Positions 16,739 to 26,192 of a DNA stretch of 64,000 nt are shown here, one piece after another. The notes beneath the pieces were generated by a model. It saw only the letters and a program-made list of their open reading frames with translations. It did no database searches and had not been told where the DNA came from. The stretch lies in contig NZ_KQ236688.1 of NCBI RefSeq assembly GCF_001183545.1, positions 3,050,395 through 3,114,394 on the forward strand, read 5' to 3'. The position numbers and the translations under genes were made by a program. Source of the DNA: Cellvibrio sp. pealriver (lineage in GTDB: Bacteria; Pseudomonadota; Gammaproteobacteria; Pseudomonadales; Cellvibrionaceae). Within the stretch, counting starts at the first letter, position 1. Every line of letters begins with the position of its first letter.

Positions 16739-17947
16739 ATGCACATGACAACAACAGAAATATTCCTGATCGCGATGGTGATCATTTTTACTATTCCCTA
16801 CCTGATCTGGCGCCTTGGCCGGACAGATTACTGGGCACCCTTGGTGGTCGTTCAAATTATTATGGGGATAGTACTTGGCCCCGGCGTGTTGGGTAACGCT
16901 TTTCCTGAATACTACACCTTTGTCTTTAATCCGGATGTCATCAAATCGCTCAACGGTATTGCCTGGTGGGCGGTGATGATTTTTGTGTGGATCGCCGGTA
17001 TTGAGCTGGATCTGAAAAAAGCCTGGGAATACAAGCGCGAGAGCGGCATCACCGCTGGTTTGGCGCTGGGCACACCACTGCTGTTTGGCTGTGGTGCCGC
17101 GGTAGTCTTGATGGGATTTAGCGATGGCTGGATGGGGCCAAAAGGCATGACCTGGCAGTTTATCCTCGGTGTCGGTATGGCCTGTGCGGTAACTGCCTTG
17201 CCCATTTTGATCCTGCTAATGGAAAAGCTGGAAATCCTGCGCCAGCCTATTGGCCAACGTATTCTGCGCTATGCCAGCCTCGACGACATTGCCATCTGGG
17301 GCGTATTGGCGCTGATCCTGCTGGATTGGGAGCGCGTAGGCCGCCAAGGCATGTTCCTGGTGGGCTTTGCCATCGCTGCTTACCTGTTCCGCAAATTGAT
17401 GCTGGCCATTCAGGAGAAAGATCGCTGGTATTCCGGTTTTATCTGGCTGGCGGTTATCGGCTTGGCCGCTGATTGGGCAGGTTTGCACTTCATGGTAGGC
17501 GCGTTCCTCGCTGGCGCAGTGATGGATGCCGACTGGTTTAATCAGGAAGACATGGACAAGCTGCGCCACTTTGTACTGATGATCATTATGCCGGTGTTCT
17601 TCCTCAGTACCGGTCTGCGTACAAACTGGGAGGTGGGCGGCGCTACCGTATTTATCGCAGCAGCCATCCTATTGGTCGCCTCGGTATCGGGTAAGCTGGT
17701 GGGCGTTCACGCGGCCGGCAAAATCCTCAAATGGCAAAAAGGCGAAGCATCGATTATCGGTTGGCTGCTGCAAACCAAAGCATTGATTATGATCATCTTT
17801 GCCAACGTGCTGCTCGACAAACAGATCATCACCAGTGAGACCTTTACCGCGCTGCTGATCATGGCAGTCGCCAGTACCATGCTAACCGTGCCGGTGGTAT
17901 CACCCAAGTTGGCCAAAATCAGGGAGCTGATTTTCCGTTCCAAGTAA
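16739..17947 (+). CDS. Cation:proton antiporter (CPA2/KefB-like Na+/H+ exchanger)
   Basis: An integral membrane exchanger of about 402 residues with a dozen hydrophobic helices. The order GIVLGPGVLG, WIAGIELDL, VGMACAVTALPILILLMEKL, SLDDIAIWGVLALIL and LHFMVGAFLAGAVM corresponds to the Na_H_Exchanger fold, and the acidic pair in the helix SLDDIAIW is where the transport aspartates lie in this family. There is no C-terminal TrkA-N/RCK domain, so it differs from KefB/KefC. ATG 16739 is preferred over the upstream GTG 16721 because AAGGG lies upstream; ATG 16745 is also possible. The ion specificity cannot be read from the sequence. A terminator follows. Confidence 0.88.
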   Translation: MHMTTTEIFLIAMVIIFTIPYLIWRLGRTDYWAPLVVVQIIMGIVLGPGVLGNAFPEYYTFVFNPDVIKSLNGIAWWAVMIFVWIAGIELDLKKAWEYKRESGITAGLALGTPLLFGCGAAVVLMGFSDGWMGPKGMTWQFILGVGMACAVTALPILILLMEKLEILRQPIGQRILRYASLDDIAIWGVLALILLDWERVGRQGMFLVGFAIAAYLFRKLMLAIQEKDRWYSGFIWLAVIGLAADWAGLHFMVGAFLAGAVMDADWFNQEDMDKLRHFVLMIIMPVFFLSTGLRTNWEVGGATVFIAAAILLVASVSGKLVGVHAAGKILKWQKGEASIIGWLLQTKALIMIIFANVLLDKQIITSETFTALLIMAVASTMLTVPVVSPKLAKIRELIFRSK

Positions 17948-17979
17948 GTCATCCAGCAGGGAAGGAACGCAATACGGAT

Positions 17980-18011
17980 AAAAAAGCCCCGGATCAGCTG
18001 GGGCTTTTTTA
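17980..18011. terminator. Bidirectional terminator between the antiporter and chemoreceptor genes
   Basis: Stem AAAAAGCCCC/GGGGCTTTTT around a nine-base loop, with A and T runs on both sides, between convergent genes. Confidence 0.92.
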
Positions 18012-18028
18012 TTGCTCACAGTGTTGTT

Positions 18029-19648
18029 TTAGATGACAAAACGCGTGACCAGGCTATTCAATTCGGTCGCCAAACGCGCCAGCTCATAGGTTGCTGCACT
18101 GGTTTGATTAGCGCCCGCTGCGGATTGGGTGGATAGATCGCTGATATTGACAATATTGCGGTCAACTTCGCGCGCCACTGCCGCCTGCTCTTCCGATGCG
18201 CTGGCAATCAGCAGGTTGCGCTCGCTAATCTGCCCGGCTTTTTGATAGATCTGCTCCAGCGCCTCACCCGCTTGCTCGGCAACACCCAATGTCTGCCCTG
18301 CGTGTTGTACGCTGCCGCGCATGGAATCCACCGCCGCCGCGGTACCGCCTTGTACTTTGCTGATCATCTGCTCAATTTCCTGTGTGGACACTTGAGTGCG
18401 ATGCGCGAGTGCACGCACTTCATCGGCCACTACCGCAAAACCACGCCCCGCTTCGCCCGCGCGTGCCGCCTCAATAGCGGCGTTTAACGCAAGCAGGTTG
18501 GTTTGCTCGGCAATCGCGCGAATCACATCCAGCACCTTGCCAATATCCTGGGATTGATCTGCCAGACCACTGATCAGCGCTGAGGTGCGGGTAAATTCTT
18601 CGGTCATGGATTTTAATGCCGACACCGTATGGCCAACCTTATCCCGCCCCTCATAAGCAAGGCGTGAGGATTCGTTGGAGGCTTCGGCAGTACTCACGGC
18701 ATTGCGTGCTACTTCGTCCACTGCGGCGCTCATTTCTGTTACTGCAGATGCTGCCTGTTGGATCTCATCATTCTGGCGCTGCAGGTTGCGCGACGAGTCC
18801 TCCGCAACTGAACTCAGCTCTTCACCCGCCGATGCCAGTTGTACCGATGCATTGCCAATCTGGCTGATAGCACTGCGCAGGTTATCTTGCATACGCGCCA
18901 GCGCTGCCAGCAGCTGCGCTGGCTCATCGCTACCCTCAACATGGATGGACTGGGTAAGATTACCACTGGCAATGGTCTCGGTTGATTTCACGGCTTGTTG
19001 TAACGGGCTCACGATACTGCGCGAGAGCACTAGGGCGAGCATAGCCGTAATAATTAATGCCAAGACTATGCTGGCAATCACCCAGGTTTTACTACTGCTA
19101 TAAGTTTTTTGGGATTGCTCTGCCGCTGCCGCTGCACCGTCTCGATTGATTTTGCCCAACTCCAGTAGCATCTGGGTCATTTGGTCGGCAAGCGGGTTTT
19201 GCTCTGTTTCGATAATCAATAACGCCGCCTGTTGGTCGCCCTGTTTCATTGCTGCTAGTACCTTTTCGGTACCCTGCATGTAGCGGCTTTTGACATCGCG
19301 CAACTCGCTGAATATCCGGCGCTCCTCCGGTTCGGTAATCAGTTTTTCGAAGTTTGCTTGCGCCACCTCAACATCCTGCGCGCGTGCGCGCAGATTGCTT
19401 TCGGCTTGGGCAATCCCCGCCGGATCTACATCAATCACAGCACGCACGGCATTCACCCGGTAACGCATTAGCGCCAGATTCAATTCACCCACAGCACTGA
19501 GCGCAGGAACCCAGATACTTTTGACCTCATCAGCCTTCTCCTGCATGTTGGCCATGTTATTCAAGCCAAACAGCCCCTGCAGGAGCAGGATCAACGCCAG
19601 CGCGCCAAAACCCAGCGTCAGACGTGAGCCTATGTTTATATTTCTCAT
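18029..19648 (-). CDS. Methyl-accepting chemotaxis protein with four-helix-bundle sensor
   Basis: A 539-residue chemoreceptor. Transmembrane helix 1 (about residues 8-28) leads into a periplasmic four-helix-bundle ligand domain (WVPALSAVGELNLALMRYRV, then ARAQDVEVAQANFEKLI), helix 2 lies at about 190-212, then HAMP and a signalling domain with the tip [21 protein letters not shown]. No CheR-binding pentapeptide at the C-terminus. The start is ATG 19648 with AGGTGA upstream; a TTG one codon earlier is unlikely. GCCGATAC at 19723-19730 (minus strand) resembles the -10 of a sigma-28 promoter, but its -35 partner is poor. Ligand unknown. Confidence 0.92.
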   Translation of the reverse strand: MRNINIGSRLTLGFGALALILLLQGLFGLNNMANMQEKADEVKSIWVPALSAVGELNLALMRYRVNAVRAVIDVDPAGIAQAESNLRARAQDVEVAQANFEKLITEPEERRIFSELRDVKSRYMQGTEKVLAAMKQGDQQAALLIIETEQNPLADQMTQMLLELGKINRDGAAAAAEQSQKTYSSSKTWVIASIVLALIITAMLALVLSRSIVSPLQQAVKSTETIASGNLTQSIHVEGSDEPAQLLAALARMQDNLRSAISQIGNASVQLASAGEELSSVAEDSSRNLQRQNDEIQQAASAVTEMSAAVDEVARNAVSTAEASNESSRLAYEGRDKVGHTVSALKSMTEEFTRTSALISGLADQSQDIGKVLDVIRAIAEQTNLLALNAAIEAARAGEAGRGFAVVADEVRALAHRTQVSTQEIEQMISKVQGGTAAAVDSMRGSVQHAGQTLGVAEQAGEALEQIYQKAGQISERNLLIASASEEQAAVAREVDRNIVNISDLSTQSAAGANQTSAATYELARLATELNSLVTRFVI

Positions 19649-19888
19649 CAATACTCACCTTTGTGGAAAACAGCCAATTTGCCTCACCGGATCAACCCGA
19701 TGGGAGACTAATGTGTTTTTAAGTATCGGCCACAAATGGCAAAGGTAAAGGCGATAAAATTACCTTTGGCACTGATCGCAGGTGCAAATAAAGACGTAAC
19801 GACCCGCCAAATTTCACCTGCTATTGCTTTATAATCGCCGCCTTTTTAGCCAGCCAGCACCGGCTGCATTCTCTCAGGCGCGATATCC

Positions 19889-21367
19889 ATGCATGTTGTT
19901 GTTAAAGTTTTTTCCGAAATCATCATCAAAAGCACACCCGTCCGGAAGCGCTTTATCAAGCAATTGCGCGATAACCTGCGCCTGCTGCTAGGCAATTTAG
20001 GGGTGGATATTGATGTACAGCGCGATTGGGAAAAAATCGAAATCCGCTGCCCCAATGCCGATGCCGAAATTGCCGCGCAGATCGCCGAGGTGCTGGCGCA
20101 CACGCCGGGTATCGCTAACTTTGCCGTGCTGCACGATTATCCGCTGGGTGACCTGGATTCCATCTTCCAACACACCCTGACCCATTGGCGCGACGCGCTT
20201 GCAGGCAAAACCTTTTGCGTGCGCGTTAAGCGGGTGGGCAAACATCCCTACAGTTCGGTCGATGTTGAGCAATATGTCGGCGGCGGATTACTGCAGCACT
20301 CGAACGCCAAAGGCGTTAGCTTGCATAAACCCGATGTCACCGTACACCTTGAAATTAAAGGCGATCGCCTCTGGGTGCTTACCAGCAAAACCCAAGGCAT
20401 GTGCGGCTATCCACTCGGTGCGCAAGATCCGGTACTGTCATTGATTTCCGGTGGATTTGATTCGACGGTTTCGACTTATCTGTGCATCAAGCGTGGCCTG
20501 CGCGCGCACTACTGCTTTTTTAATCTTGGCGGGCGCGCACACGAAATTGGCGTAAAAGAAGTCGCCTATTATTTGTGGAATAAGTACGGCGCATCGCATC
20601 GCGTTAAATTTGTCACCGTGCCGTTTGAAGAAGTCGTAAAGGAAATTCTGGAAAAAGTCGATAACCCCTACATGGGCGTTACGCTTAAACGCATGATGCT
20701 GCGCGCCGCTGAAAAAGTCGCGGAGTCACTGGAAATTCCCGCACTCGTCACCGGTGAAAGTGTGGCGCAGGTATCGAGCCAAACACTGGTCAATTTAAAT
20801 GTGATTGACCGCGCGATTGACATGCTGGTGCTGCGCCCGCTCGCCACTATGGATAAGGGCGACATCATTGATCTCTCGCGCAAAATCGGCACCGAAAGTT
20901 TTGCCGCGAGCATGCCGGAATATTGCGGCGTAATCTCAGTGAACCCGACCACTCGCGCTAAACTGCCCAAACTTGAACACGAAGAAAGTAAGTTCGACAT
21001 GGCCATTCTGGAGCGCGCCATCGCCGAGCGCCGCGCACAAAATATCGATGAAATTGTCGATGAGTTGGATGCAGATTTATCGGTACCCGTGGTGGGCGAA
21101 GTCAATGCCCCCGATGTGATTATCGATATCCGCCACCCGGACGAGCAAGAGGCCAGCCCATTAAAACTTGTGGATGTAGAAGTGCTCACTATTCCGTTTT
21201 ATTCACTCAACCACAACTTCGCTAATCTCGATATGAGCCGCCAATATTATCTCTACTGCCAAAAAGGTGTAATGAGCCAACTGCATGCGGCTAATTTAAA
21301 AGATGCAGGAAAATTCAATGTCGGCGTATATCGTCCCGAACCCAAGAGTGCTTGCGCTATTTCATGA
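19889..21367 (+). CDS. thiI: tRNA 4-thiouridine synthase ThiI
   Basis: Adenylates uridine-8 of tRNA and transfers sulfur to form 4-thiouridine; in enterobacteria it also supplies sulfur for thiamine thiazole. The 492-residue protein has an N-terminal ferredoxin-like and THUMP region, the PP-loop SGGFDST (residues 187-193), conserved Cys345-region EYCGVISVNPTTRAK, and a C-terminal rhodanese domain with the catalytic cysteine in YLYCQKGV (Cys457). Presence of the rhodanese domain marks the gammaproteobacterial long form. AGG lies ten bases before ATG 19889. Synteny thiI - glnA is as in Pseudomonas. Its stop overlaps the next start as ATGA. Confidence 0.97.
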   Translation: MHVVVKVFSEIIIKSTPVRKRFIKQLRDNLRLLLGNLGVDIDVQRDWEKIEIRCPNADAEIAAQIAEVLAHTPGIANFAVLHDYPLGDLDSIFQHTLTHWRDALAGKTFCVRVKRVGKHPYSSVDVEQYVGGGLLQHSNAKGVSLHKPDVTVHLEIKGDRLWVLTSKTQGMCGYPLGAQDPVLSLISGGFDSTVSTYLCIKRGLRAHYCFFNLGGRAHEIGVKEVAYYLWNKYGASHRVKFVTVPFEEVVKEILEKVDNPYMGVTLKRMMLRAAEKVAESLEIPALVTGESVAQVSSQTLVNLNVIDRAIDMLVLRPLATMDKGDIIDLSRKIGTESFAASMPEYCGVISVNPTTRAKLPKLEHEESKFDMAILERAIAERRAQNIDEIVDELDADLSVPVVGEVNAPDVIIDIRHPDEQEASPLKLVDVEVLTIPFYSLNHNFANLDMSRQYYLYCQKGVMSQLHAANLKDAGKFNVGVYRPEPKSACAIS

Positions 21368-22422
21368 GTGGTGCAAGCACCATAGCGCAGAAGGAACGAT
21401 TAGTTGAATTTGATTACCTGCGCGGTATGGCCATCGCCATGATCGTGCTGGGGCATTCTATTTTTCTTTCACAACCAGTATTTCCAGCACTGTTGGAAAA
21501 TCTACTGCGCGGCGGCACCGGCTTATTTGTGTTTATTTCCGGATTTTTCTTTCACCGCGTTTTTTATCCGCGCTTTCACTACACTGACTTTATCCGTAAA
21601 AAAGCTCGCTTATTGTTAATTCCTTTTGTCATTATTTCATTATTTGCTTTAGCGATCCGCATGCTCGGCTGGTGGCAGGACGGGCTGAACATACAACAGA
21701 ACTTACTCAACGCTTGGTACACACTGCGCAACGGCTACGTGCTTTATCCGCATTGGTATATCCCGTTTATTTTTCTTACTTTTTTGTGCTCGCCGCTCCA
21801 TGCCATTTATATCCGCACACCATTATCAATACAGATATTCGTGCTGCTGACTTTTTCATTAATTGCATTGTTGATGCATCGTCCGCAATCCAACTCCAAC
21901 TTTTTGCAATCGCTGGTGTATTTCACGCCCTACTATTTATTGGGGATTTTATTCTCGCAGTATGAAAAACCCTTGCGTCGTTTTCATTGGCCTTTGTTGT
22001 ACATCAGCGTTGCAGTGATTGCCACTACTGCGCTGGTGCAAACTTATGTTCTCGTTCATCTCGGCAATTACCACAAAGCACCGTTTACTTATGAAGGCTG
22101 GGATTTGCAATTTATCCAGATTTTGTTTGGCTGCATCGCCATGCTCGCACTCTGCCGCCATATCCGCCCGTGGCTGCAACAACATTTGTGCTGGCTCGCG
22201 GAATTAAGTTTTCCGATTTTTTTTATTCATCCATTACTAACAATTGCACTGGAAAATATTGCAGCATTGGATGCAATCAAACTTTACTTCCCCGTCACCA
22301 GCATAGCGGCAAGTTTGTTTGTGTTTACGCTGGTATTTTTGATTCAGTTTTATGGTTCGGCGGGGGTTGCGCTAGTCATTCAGAAAGTCTTTAAAAAACA
22401 CAGTAAATTGATTGTGGGATAA
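21364..22422 (+). CDS. Acyltransferase 3 family membrane protein
   Basis: A 352-residue polytopic protein of the acyltransferase-3 family, which O-acylates exported sugars and other envelope targets. The opening VEFDYLRGMAIAMIVLGHS has the conserved Arg-Gly and His of the active region, followed by GGTGLFVFISGFFFHRVF; HWYIPFIFLTFL and SFPIFFIHPLL match later conserved helices. Ten hydrophobic segments can be counted. ATG 21364 overlaps the thiI stop (ATGA), so translation is probably coupled; no good ribosome-binding site is seen. A TTG 12 bases earlier is rejected. Substrate unknown, and the link with thiI is likely positional. Confidence 0.88.
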   Translation: MSGASTIAQKERLVEFDYLRGMAIAMIVLGHSIFLSQPVFPALLENLLRGGTGLFVFISGFFFHRVFYPRFHYTDFIRKKARLLLIPFVIISLFALAIRMLGWWQDGLNIQQNLLNAWYTLRNGYVLYPHWYIPFIFLTFLCSPLHAIYIRTPLSIQIFVLLTFSLIALLMHRPQSNSNFLQSLVYFTPYYLLGILFSQYEKPLRRFHWPLLYISVAVIATTALVQTYVLVHLGNYHKAPFTYEGWDLQFIQILFGCIAMLALCRHIRPWLQQHLCWLAELSFPIFFIHPLLTIALENIAALDAIKLYFPVTSIAASLFVFTLVFLIQFYGSAGVALVIQKVFKKHSKLIVG

Positions 22423-22439
22423 AACCTTATCAATTCAGA

Positions 22440-22844
22440 TCACACCCAATTCTCCACACGCAATCCATTCACGCGCAAAAACTCTTTTTCATTATTAGTC
22501 ACGAGCGTCCAATCTTGGGAGCGGGCGTGGGCGGCAATCCATAGGTCATTATTGCCAATCAGCTGACCGGATTTTTGCAAGCTTGCCCGAATATCGCCGT
22601 AATGATTCGCGACATCTTCCGACAATTCGGCAATGGTAATCATGCTGGCGAGATCATTAATGACCGCTAATGCGCGATCTTTCGAATGACTTTTTTATGC
22701 ACCAAAGCGCAGCTCACCCAAGGTAATGACCGACATGACTAATTGATTGGCAGAATATTGCTGAAAGCGTTCGCGCACGGAGGGTGGATTATATTTGGCG
22801 ATATAAATACAGATGTTGGTATCCAATAAGAAACGCTGATCCAT
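22440..22844 (-). pseudogene. vapC: VapC-type PIN-domain toxin interrupted by an in-frame stop
   Basis: The PIN-domain ribonuclease gene begins at ATG 22844 (AAAGGA upstream): MDQRFLLDTNICIYIA with catalytic Asp8, then VITLGELRFGA with Glu44. Codon 50 is TAA (22695-22697), after which the same frame continues without shift as KSHSKDRALAVINDLAS, NNDLWIAAHA and LVTNNEKEFLRVNGLRVENW, the conserved C-terminal half of VapC. The expected residue at codon 50 is Glu (GAA), so one G-to-T change explains the break. The remaining 49-residue fragment lacks the second acidic cluster and should be inactive. Without the stop the protein would be 134 residues, the usual VapC length. Confidence 0.9.
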
Positions 22845-22854
22845 AAAAAATCCT

Positions 22855-23085
22855 TTAGAAAATATCCCTTTCCTGTGGTGGGGTATCGTCACGGCCTTGT
22901 TCCATAAAATCGGATGGCAATTGGGTTAATGCATCAAAAATCGCTGTAGCCTTGGGCGCTATGGCTCGCAGTACAACCTCATCGCCACGCCGAAAAATCT
23001 CCACTTCATCTACATCAAAACGGAATTCCTTGGGTAGGCGAACCGCTTGGCTATTACCAGACTGAAAAACCCGCGCGAACGTCAT
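22855..23085 (-). CDS. vapB: VapB-type antitoxin (AbrB/SpoVT fold)
   Basis: A 76-residue protein with the swapped-hairpin DNA-binding motif of VapB antitoxins: FARVFQSGNSQAVRLPKEF followed by VDEVEIFRRGDEVVLR. The C-terminal tail (DFMEQGRDDTPPQERDIF) is acidic and disordered, as expected for the part that clamps the toxin. ATG 23085 is chosen with AGAGGT upstream; the longer open frame has an atypical N-terminus. Its stop is ten bases before the vapC start, the usual vapBC layout. With vapC broken it is an antitoxin without an intact local partner. The pair sits between acyltransferase and typA genes, probably acquired. Confidence 0.92.
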   Translation of the reverse strand: MTFARVFQSGNSQAVRLPKEFRFDVDEVEIFRRGDEVVLRAIAPKATAIFDALTQLPSDFMEQGRDDTPPQERDIF

Positions 23086-23289
23086 AGGGCACCTCTCAAT
23101 TACGCCGTGTTCACAACACAAATAAGTATCTACAAACAGTATATACATGCGCATTCTGACAAACCAGCCTAAATTTTCGCCAATTAGCGTCTGCTAGACA
23201 TATCCGCGTCACAGTCAGATAGGTATAATGCGCGCCTTTTTACGCGTCCCCACTTGCCTGATACAGGCACCATCAAGAGAAATCCCACA

Positions 23290-25113
23290 GTGACAGATCA
23301 ATCAGCTATCGAAAAACTGCGCAATATTGCGATTATCGCCCACGTTGACCACGGCAAAACCTCTATGGTTGACCAGTTGTTGCGTCAATCCGGCACCCTC
23401 GACCGCCGCGATGACACCGGCGACCTGATCATGGACAGCAACGATCAGGAACGCGAGCGCGGCATTACCATTCTGGCGAAAAACACCGCCATCAAGTGGA
23501 ATGACTACCGCATCAACATCGTGGATACCCCCGGACACGCCGACTTCGGTGGCGAGGTAGAGCGCGTACTGTCGATGGTTGACTCGGTATTGCTGATTGT
23601 GGACGCGGTTGGCGGCCCAATGCCCCAGACCCGTTTCGTAACCTCCAAAGCCTTTGAACAAGGTTTGAACCCAATTGTGGTCATCAACAAAATTGACCGC
23701 CCGGGTGCGCGCCCTGAGTGGGTAATCGATCAGGTGTTCGATCTGTTTGACCGTTTGGGTGCGACTGAAGAGCAATTGGACTTCCCGATTGTTTACGCCT
23801 CTGCATTGAACGGTGTTGCTGGCCTGTCACCCGATGACATCGCTGATGACATGACCCCGCTGTTCCAAATGATCGTCGATAAAGTACAACCACCGAAGGT
23901 TGACCTCGATGGTCCGTTCCAAATGCAAATCTCTGCATTGGATTACAGCAGCTATGTAGGTGTAATCGGGATTGGTCGTATCACCCGCGGTAGCCTCTCG
24001 CCCAACCAACAAGTCGTGGTAGTTGATCACGAAGGTAACCAGCGCAAAGCGAAAGTATTGCAAGTGATGGGTTACCACGGTTTGCAACGTATCGAAACCG
24101 ACAAAGCTTACGCGGGCGATATCGTGTGTATTACCGGTGTAGACAAACTCGGCATCTCCGACACCCTGTGTAGCCCTGATGCGGTTGAAGCCCTGCCAGC
24201 GCTTTCTATCGATGAACCAACCGTGAGCATGACCTTCCAGGTAAACGATTCGCCGTTTGCCGGTAAAGAAGGCAAGTACGTGACCAGCCGCAATATTAAA
24301 GACCGCTTGGAGCAGGAACTGATTGCCAACGTTGCACTGCGTGTACAACAAGGCGATTCGCCGGATAAATTTATCGTGTCTGGCCGCGGTGAATTGCACC
24401 TGTCGGTATTGATCGAAAATATGCGCCGCGAAGGCTATGAGCTGGGTGTATCGCGTCCTGAAGTAGTGAAGAAGATTGTGAACGGCGAAGTGCACGAGCC
24501 GTTTGAGCAAGTGGTTATCGACGTTGAAGAAGAGCATCAAGGTAAAGTGATGGAAGAACTCGGCCTGCGTAAAGGCGAGTTGACCAACATGGAGCCGGAT
24601 GGCAAAGGCCGTATCAAGTTGGAATTCTTGTGCCCATCGCGCGGCTTGATTGGTTTCCGTGGCCAGTTCCTGACCATGACTTCCGGTTCCGGCATCATGA
24701 CCAGTATTTTTGATCACTACGGCCCGGTAAAAGAAGGCGAAGTGGCCAAGCGTCAAAACGGTGTGTTGGTATCAATGGTGAAAGGCAAGACTCTGGCTTA
24801 CGGCTTGCACCCATTGCAAGATCGCGGCCGCTTGTTCCTCGGCGCTGGTGTGGAAGTTTACGAAGGCCAGATCGTGGGTATTCACTCGCGCTCTAACGAC
24901 TTGGTAGTAAACCCAACCAAGGCCAAACAATTAACCAACGTTCGTGCATCAGGTACTGACGATGCGCTGACCCTGTCACCGCCAATCCGTCACACGCTGG
25001 AACAAGCGCTGGAATTTATTGAAGACGACGAGCTGGTAGAAGTAACACCACAATCGATTCGTCTGCGCAAAAAACTGCTCACCGAAAACGAGCGTAAACG
25101 CGCAAATAAATAA
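23290..25113 (+). CDS. typA: Ribosome-associated GTPase TypA/BipA
   Basis: Translational GTPase involved in 50S assembly and stress responses. The 607-residue protein starts with [20 protein letters not shown] (G1), and has RGITILAKN (G2 threonine), [15 protein letters not shown] (G3), [10 protein letters not shown] (G4) and a C-terminal domain with [14 protein letters not shown] and [18 protein letters not shown], both specific to TypA rather than LepA or EF-G. GTG 23290 is taken as the start, giving a family-typical N-terminus, with AAGAGA upstream; a TTG at 23254 is less likely. In Pseudomonas typA is also close to thiI. A terminator and then a palindromic repeat follow. Confidence 0.97.
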   Translation: MTDQSAIEKLRNIAIIAHVDHGKTSMVDQLLRQSGTLDRRDDTGDLIMDSNDQERERGITILAKNTAIKWNDYRINIVDTPGHADFGGEVERVLSMVDSVLLIVDAVGGPMPQTRFVTSKAFEQGLNPIVVINKIDRPGARPEWVIDQVFDLFDRLGATEEQLDFPIVYASALNGVAGLSPDDIADDMTPLFQMIVDKVQPPKVDLDGPFQMQISALDYSSYVGVIGIGRITRGSLSPNQQVVVVDHEGNQRKAKVLQVMGYHGLQRIETDKAYAGDIVCITGVDKLGISDTLCSPDAVEALPALSIDEPTVSMTFQVNDSPFAGKEGKYVTSRNIKDRLEQELIANVALRVQQGDSPDKFIVSGRGELHLSVLIENMRREGYELGVSRPEVVKKIVNGEVHEPFEQVVIDVEEEHQGKVMEELGLRKGELTNMEPDGKGRIKLEFLCPSRGLIGFRGQFLTMTSGSGIMTSIFDHYGPVKEGEVAKRQNGVLVSMVKGKTLAYGLHPLQDRGRLFLGAGVEVYEGQIVGIHSRSNDLVVNPTKAKQLTNVRASGTDDALTLSPPIRHTLEQALEFIEDDELVEVTPQSIRLRKKLLTENERKRANK

Positions 25114-25134
25114 TTTACGTTTGTTCGCGTAAAC

Positions 25135-25172
25135 TAAAAATCCCCGACGCGAAAGTGCCGGGGATTTTTTTT
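25135..25172 (+). terminator. Intrinsic terminator after typA
   Basis: Stem AAAAATCCCCG/CGGGGATTTTT with a twelve-base loop followed by a T run, about 22 bases after the typA stop. Confidence 0.93.
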
Positions 25173-25211
25173 AGTGCTAGTGCTATTGAGTAATTGAACG
25201 TGCCATTGGCA

Positions 25212-25307
25212 CTTGCGAATACCTCTGCAGGACACGCCGTAAACCCATCCATGGGGGCTTGTCTTCGACTTCCCTGTCTCAGACAGTCCTGCAGAGGTAT
25301 TCGCAAG
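25212..25307. repeat. Variable-arm palindromic repeat, copy 1
   Basis: Two perfectly complementary 22-bp arms (25212-25233 and 25286-25307) flank a 52-bp core that starts ACGCCGTAAACCCATCC and contains the small hairpin CCCA-TCCA-TGGG. Copies 2 (45601-45706) and 3 (49352-49457) share the core but have unrelated arms. Located between the typA terminator and the TauE gene. No coding capacity. Confidence 0.9.
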
Positions 25308-25341
25308 CGCCTTGAAATATTTTCGCAAGTAGATTTTACGT

Positions 25342-26145
25342 ATGGATATTTATTTTATTGTTTCGCTTTTAGCTCTCGGTGCCTTCACCGGATTTTTTGC
25401 CGGGCTTTTTGGTATTGGCGGCGGCGGGATTATGGTACCGATGCTGACCTTGTTATTCACCCAGCAGCAATTCCCCGCTGAACACATAGTGCATATGGCA
25501 CTTGCCACATCGATGGCGGCAATTGTGCCCACCGCTATCGCCAGCTTGCGCGCGCATCACAAACATCAAGCGGTGATTTGGCCAGTGGTAGTACAGATTA
25601 CTCCGGGAATTTTATTGGGGACATTTGCCGGAACCTTTTTAGCGAGTTATTTATCGGCAGCACCGCTCGCGATTTTCTTCTCCTGCTTTATGGCATTTGT
25701 CGCACTGCAAATGGTGCTCAACCGCAAACCAAAACCCTCGCGTCAACTACCGGGGCTATTCGGCATGAACGCAACCGGCTCCGGGATAGGGGCGATTTCT
25801 GCATTAGTGGCCATTGGTGGCGGCACACTGACAGTGCCGTTTTTGGTGTGGTGCAATGTGACGCTACCGGTTGCGATTGGCACATCGGCCGCAGTGGGAT
25901 TACCTATCGCAATTTCCGGTGCCGTCGGCTACATCACCAACGGCTGGAATGAAACCAACCTTCCGCTGTACACACTGGGCTACGTTTACTGGCCAGCGGT
26001 AATTGCCATGGCCTGTATGAGTTTTTTCAGCGCACCGCTGGGTGCCAAGCTTGCACACCGATTGCCCATCGCGCTGCTAAAAAAATTATTCGCATTATTA
26101 TTGGTTGGCCTATCGGCGCAAATGCTCTTCACCATTTTTGGCTAG
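25342..26145 (+). CDS. TauE/SafE family membrane permease (DUF81)
   Basis: A 267-residue protein with eight hydrophobic segments in two homologous halves. The first half has the family motif FFAGLFGIGGGGIMVPML and the second half the matching GAISALVAIGGGTLTVPFLV; this internal repeat defines TauE/SafE exporters, linked in characterised cases to sulfite, sulfoacetate or other organic anions. LATSMAAIVPTAIAS and GTSAAVGLPIAISG are the paired following helices. The start ATG 25342 has no strong ribosome-binding site. It lies directly after palindromic repeat copy 1. The substrate cannot be told from sequence or neighbours. Confidence 0.9.
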   Translation: MDIYFIVSLLALGAFTGFFAGLFGIGGGGIMVPMLTLLFTQQQFPAEHIVHMALATSMAAIVPTAIASLRAHHKHQAVIWPVVVQITPGILLGTFAGTFLASYLSAAPLAIFFSCFMAFVALQMVLNRKPKPSRQLPGLFGMNATGSGIGAISALVAIGGGTLTVPFLVWCNVTLPVAIGTSAAVGLPIAISGAVGYITNGWNETNLPLYTLGYVYWPAVIAMACMSFFSAPLGAKLAHRLPIALLKKLFALLLVGLSAQMLFTIFG

Positions 26146-26192
26146 CGCATTTCACATCAGTCCATGTAAGCAACCGTGCTGTGCTGTGCTGG

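Noticed and set aside
23827..24756. 309-codon open frame opposite typA
   Set aside because: Antisense shadow of a highly conserved gene; translation is Phe/His-rich and domain-free.
25212..25307. Interpretation of the variable-arm palindromes as integron attC sites or IS ends
   Set aside because: No integrase, cassette array or transposase is nearby, core sites of attC are not recognisable, and no target duplication is seen.
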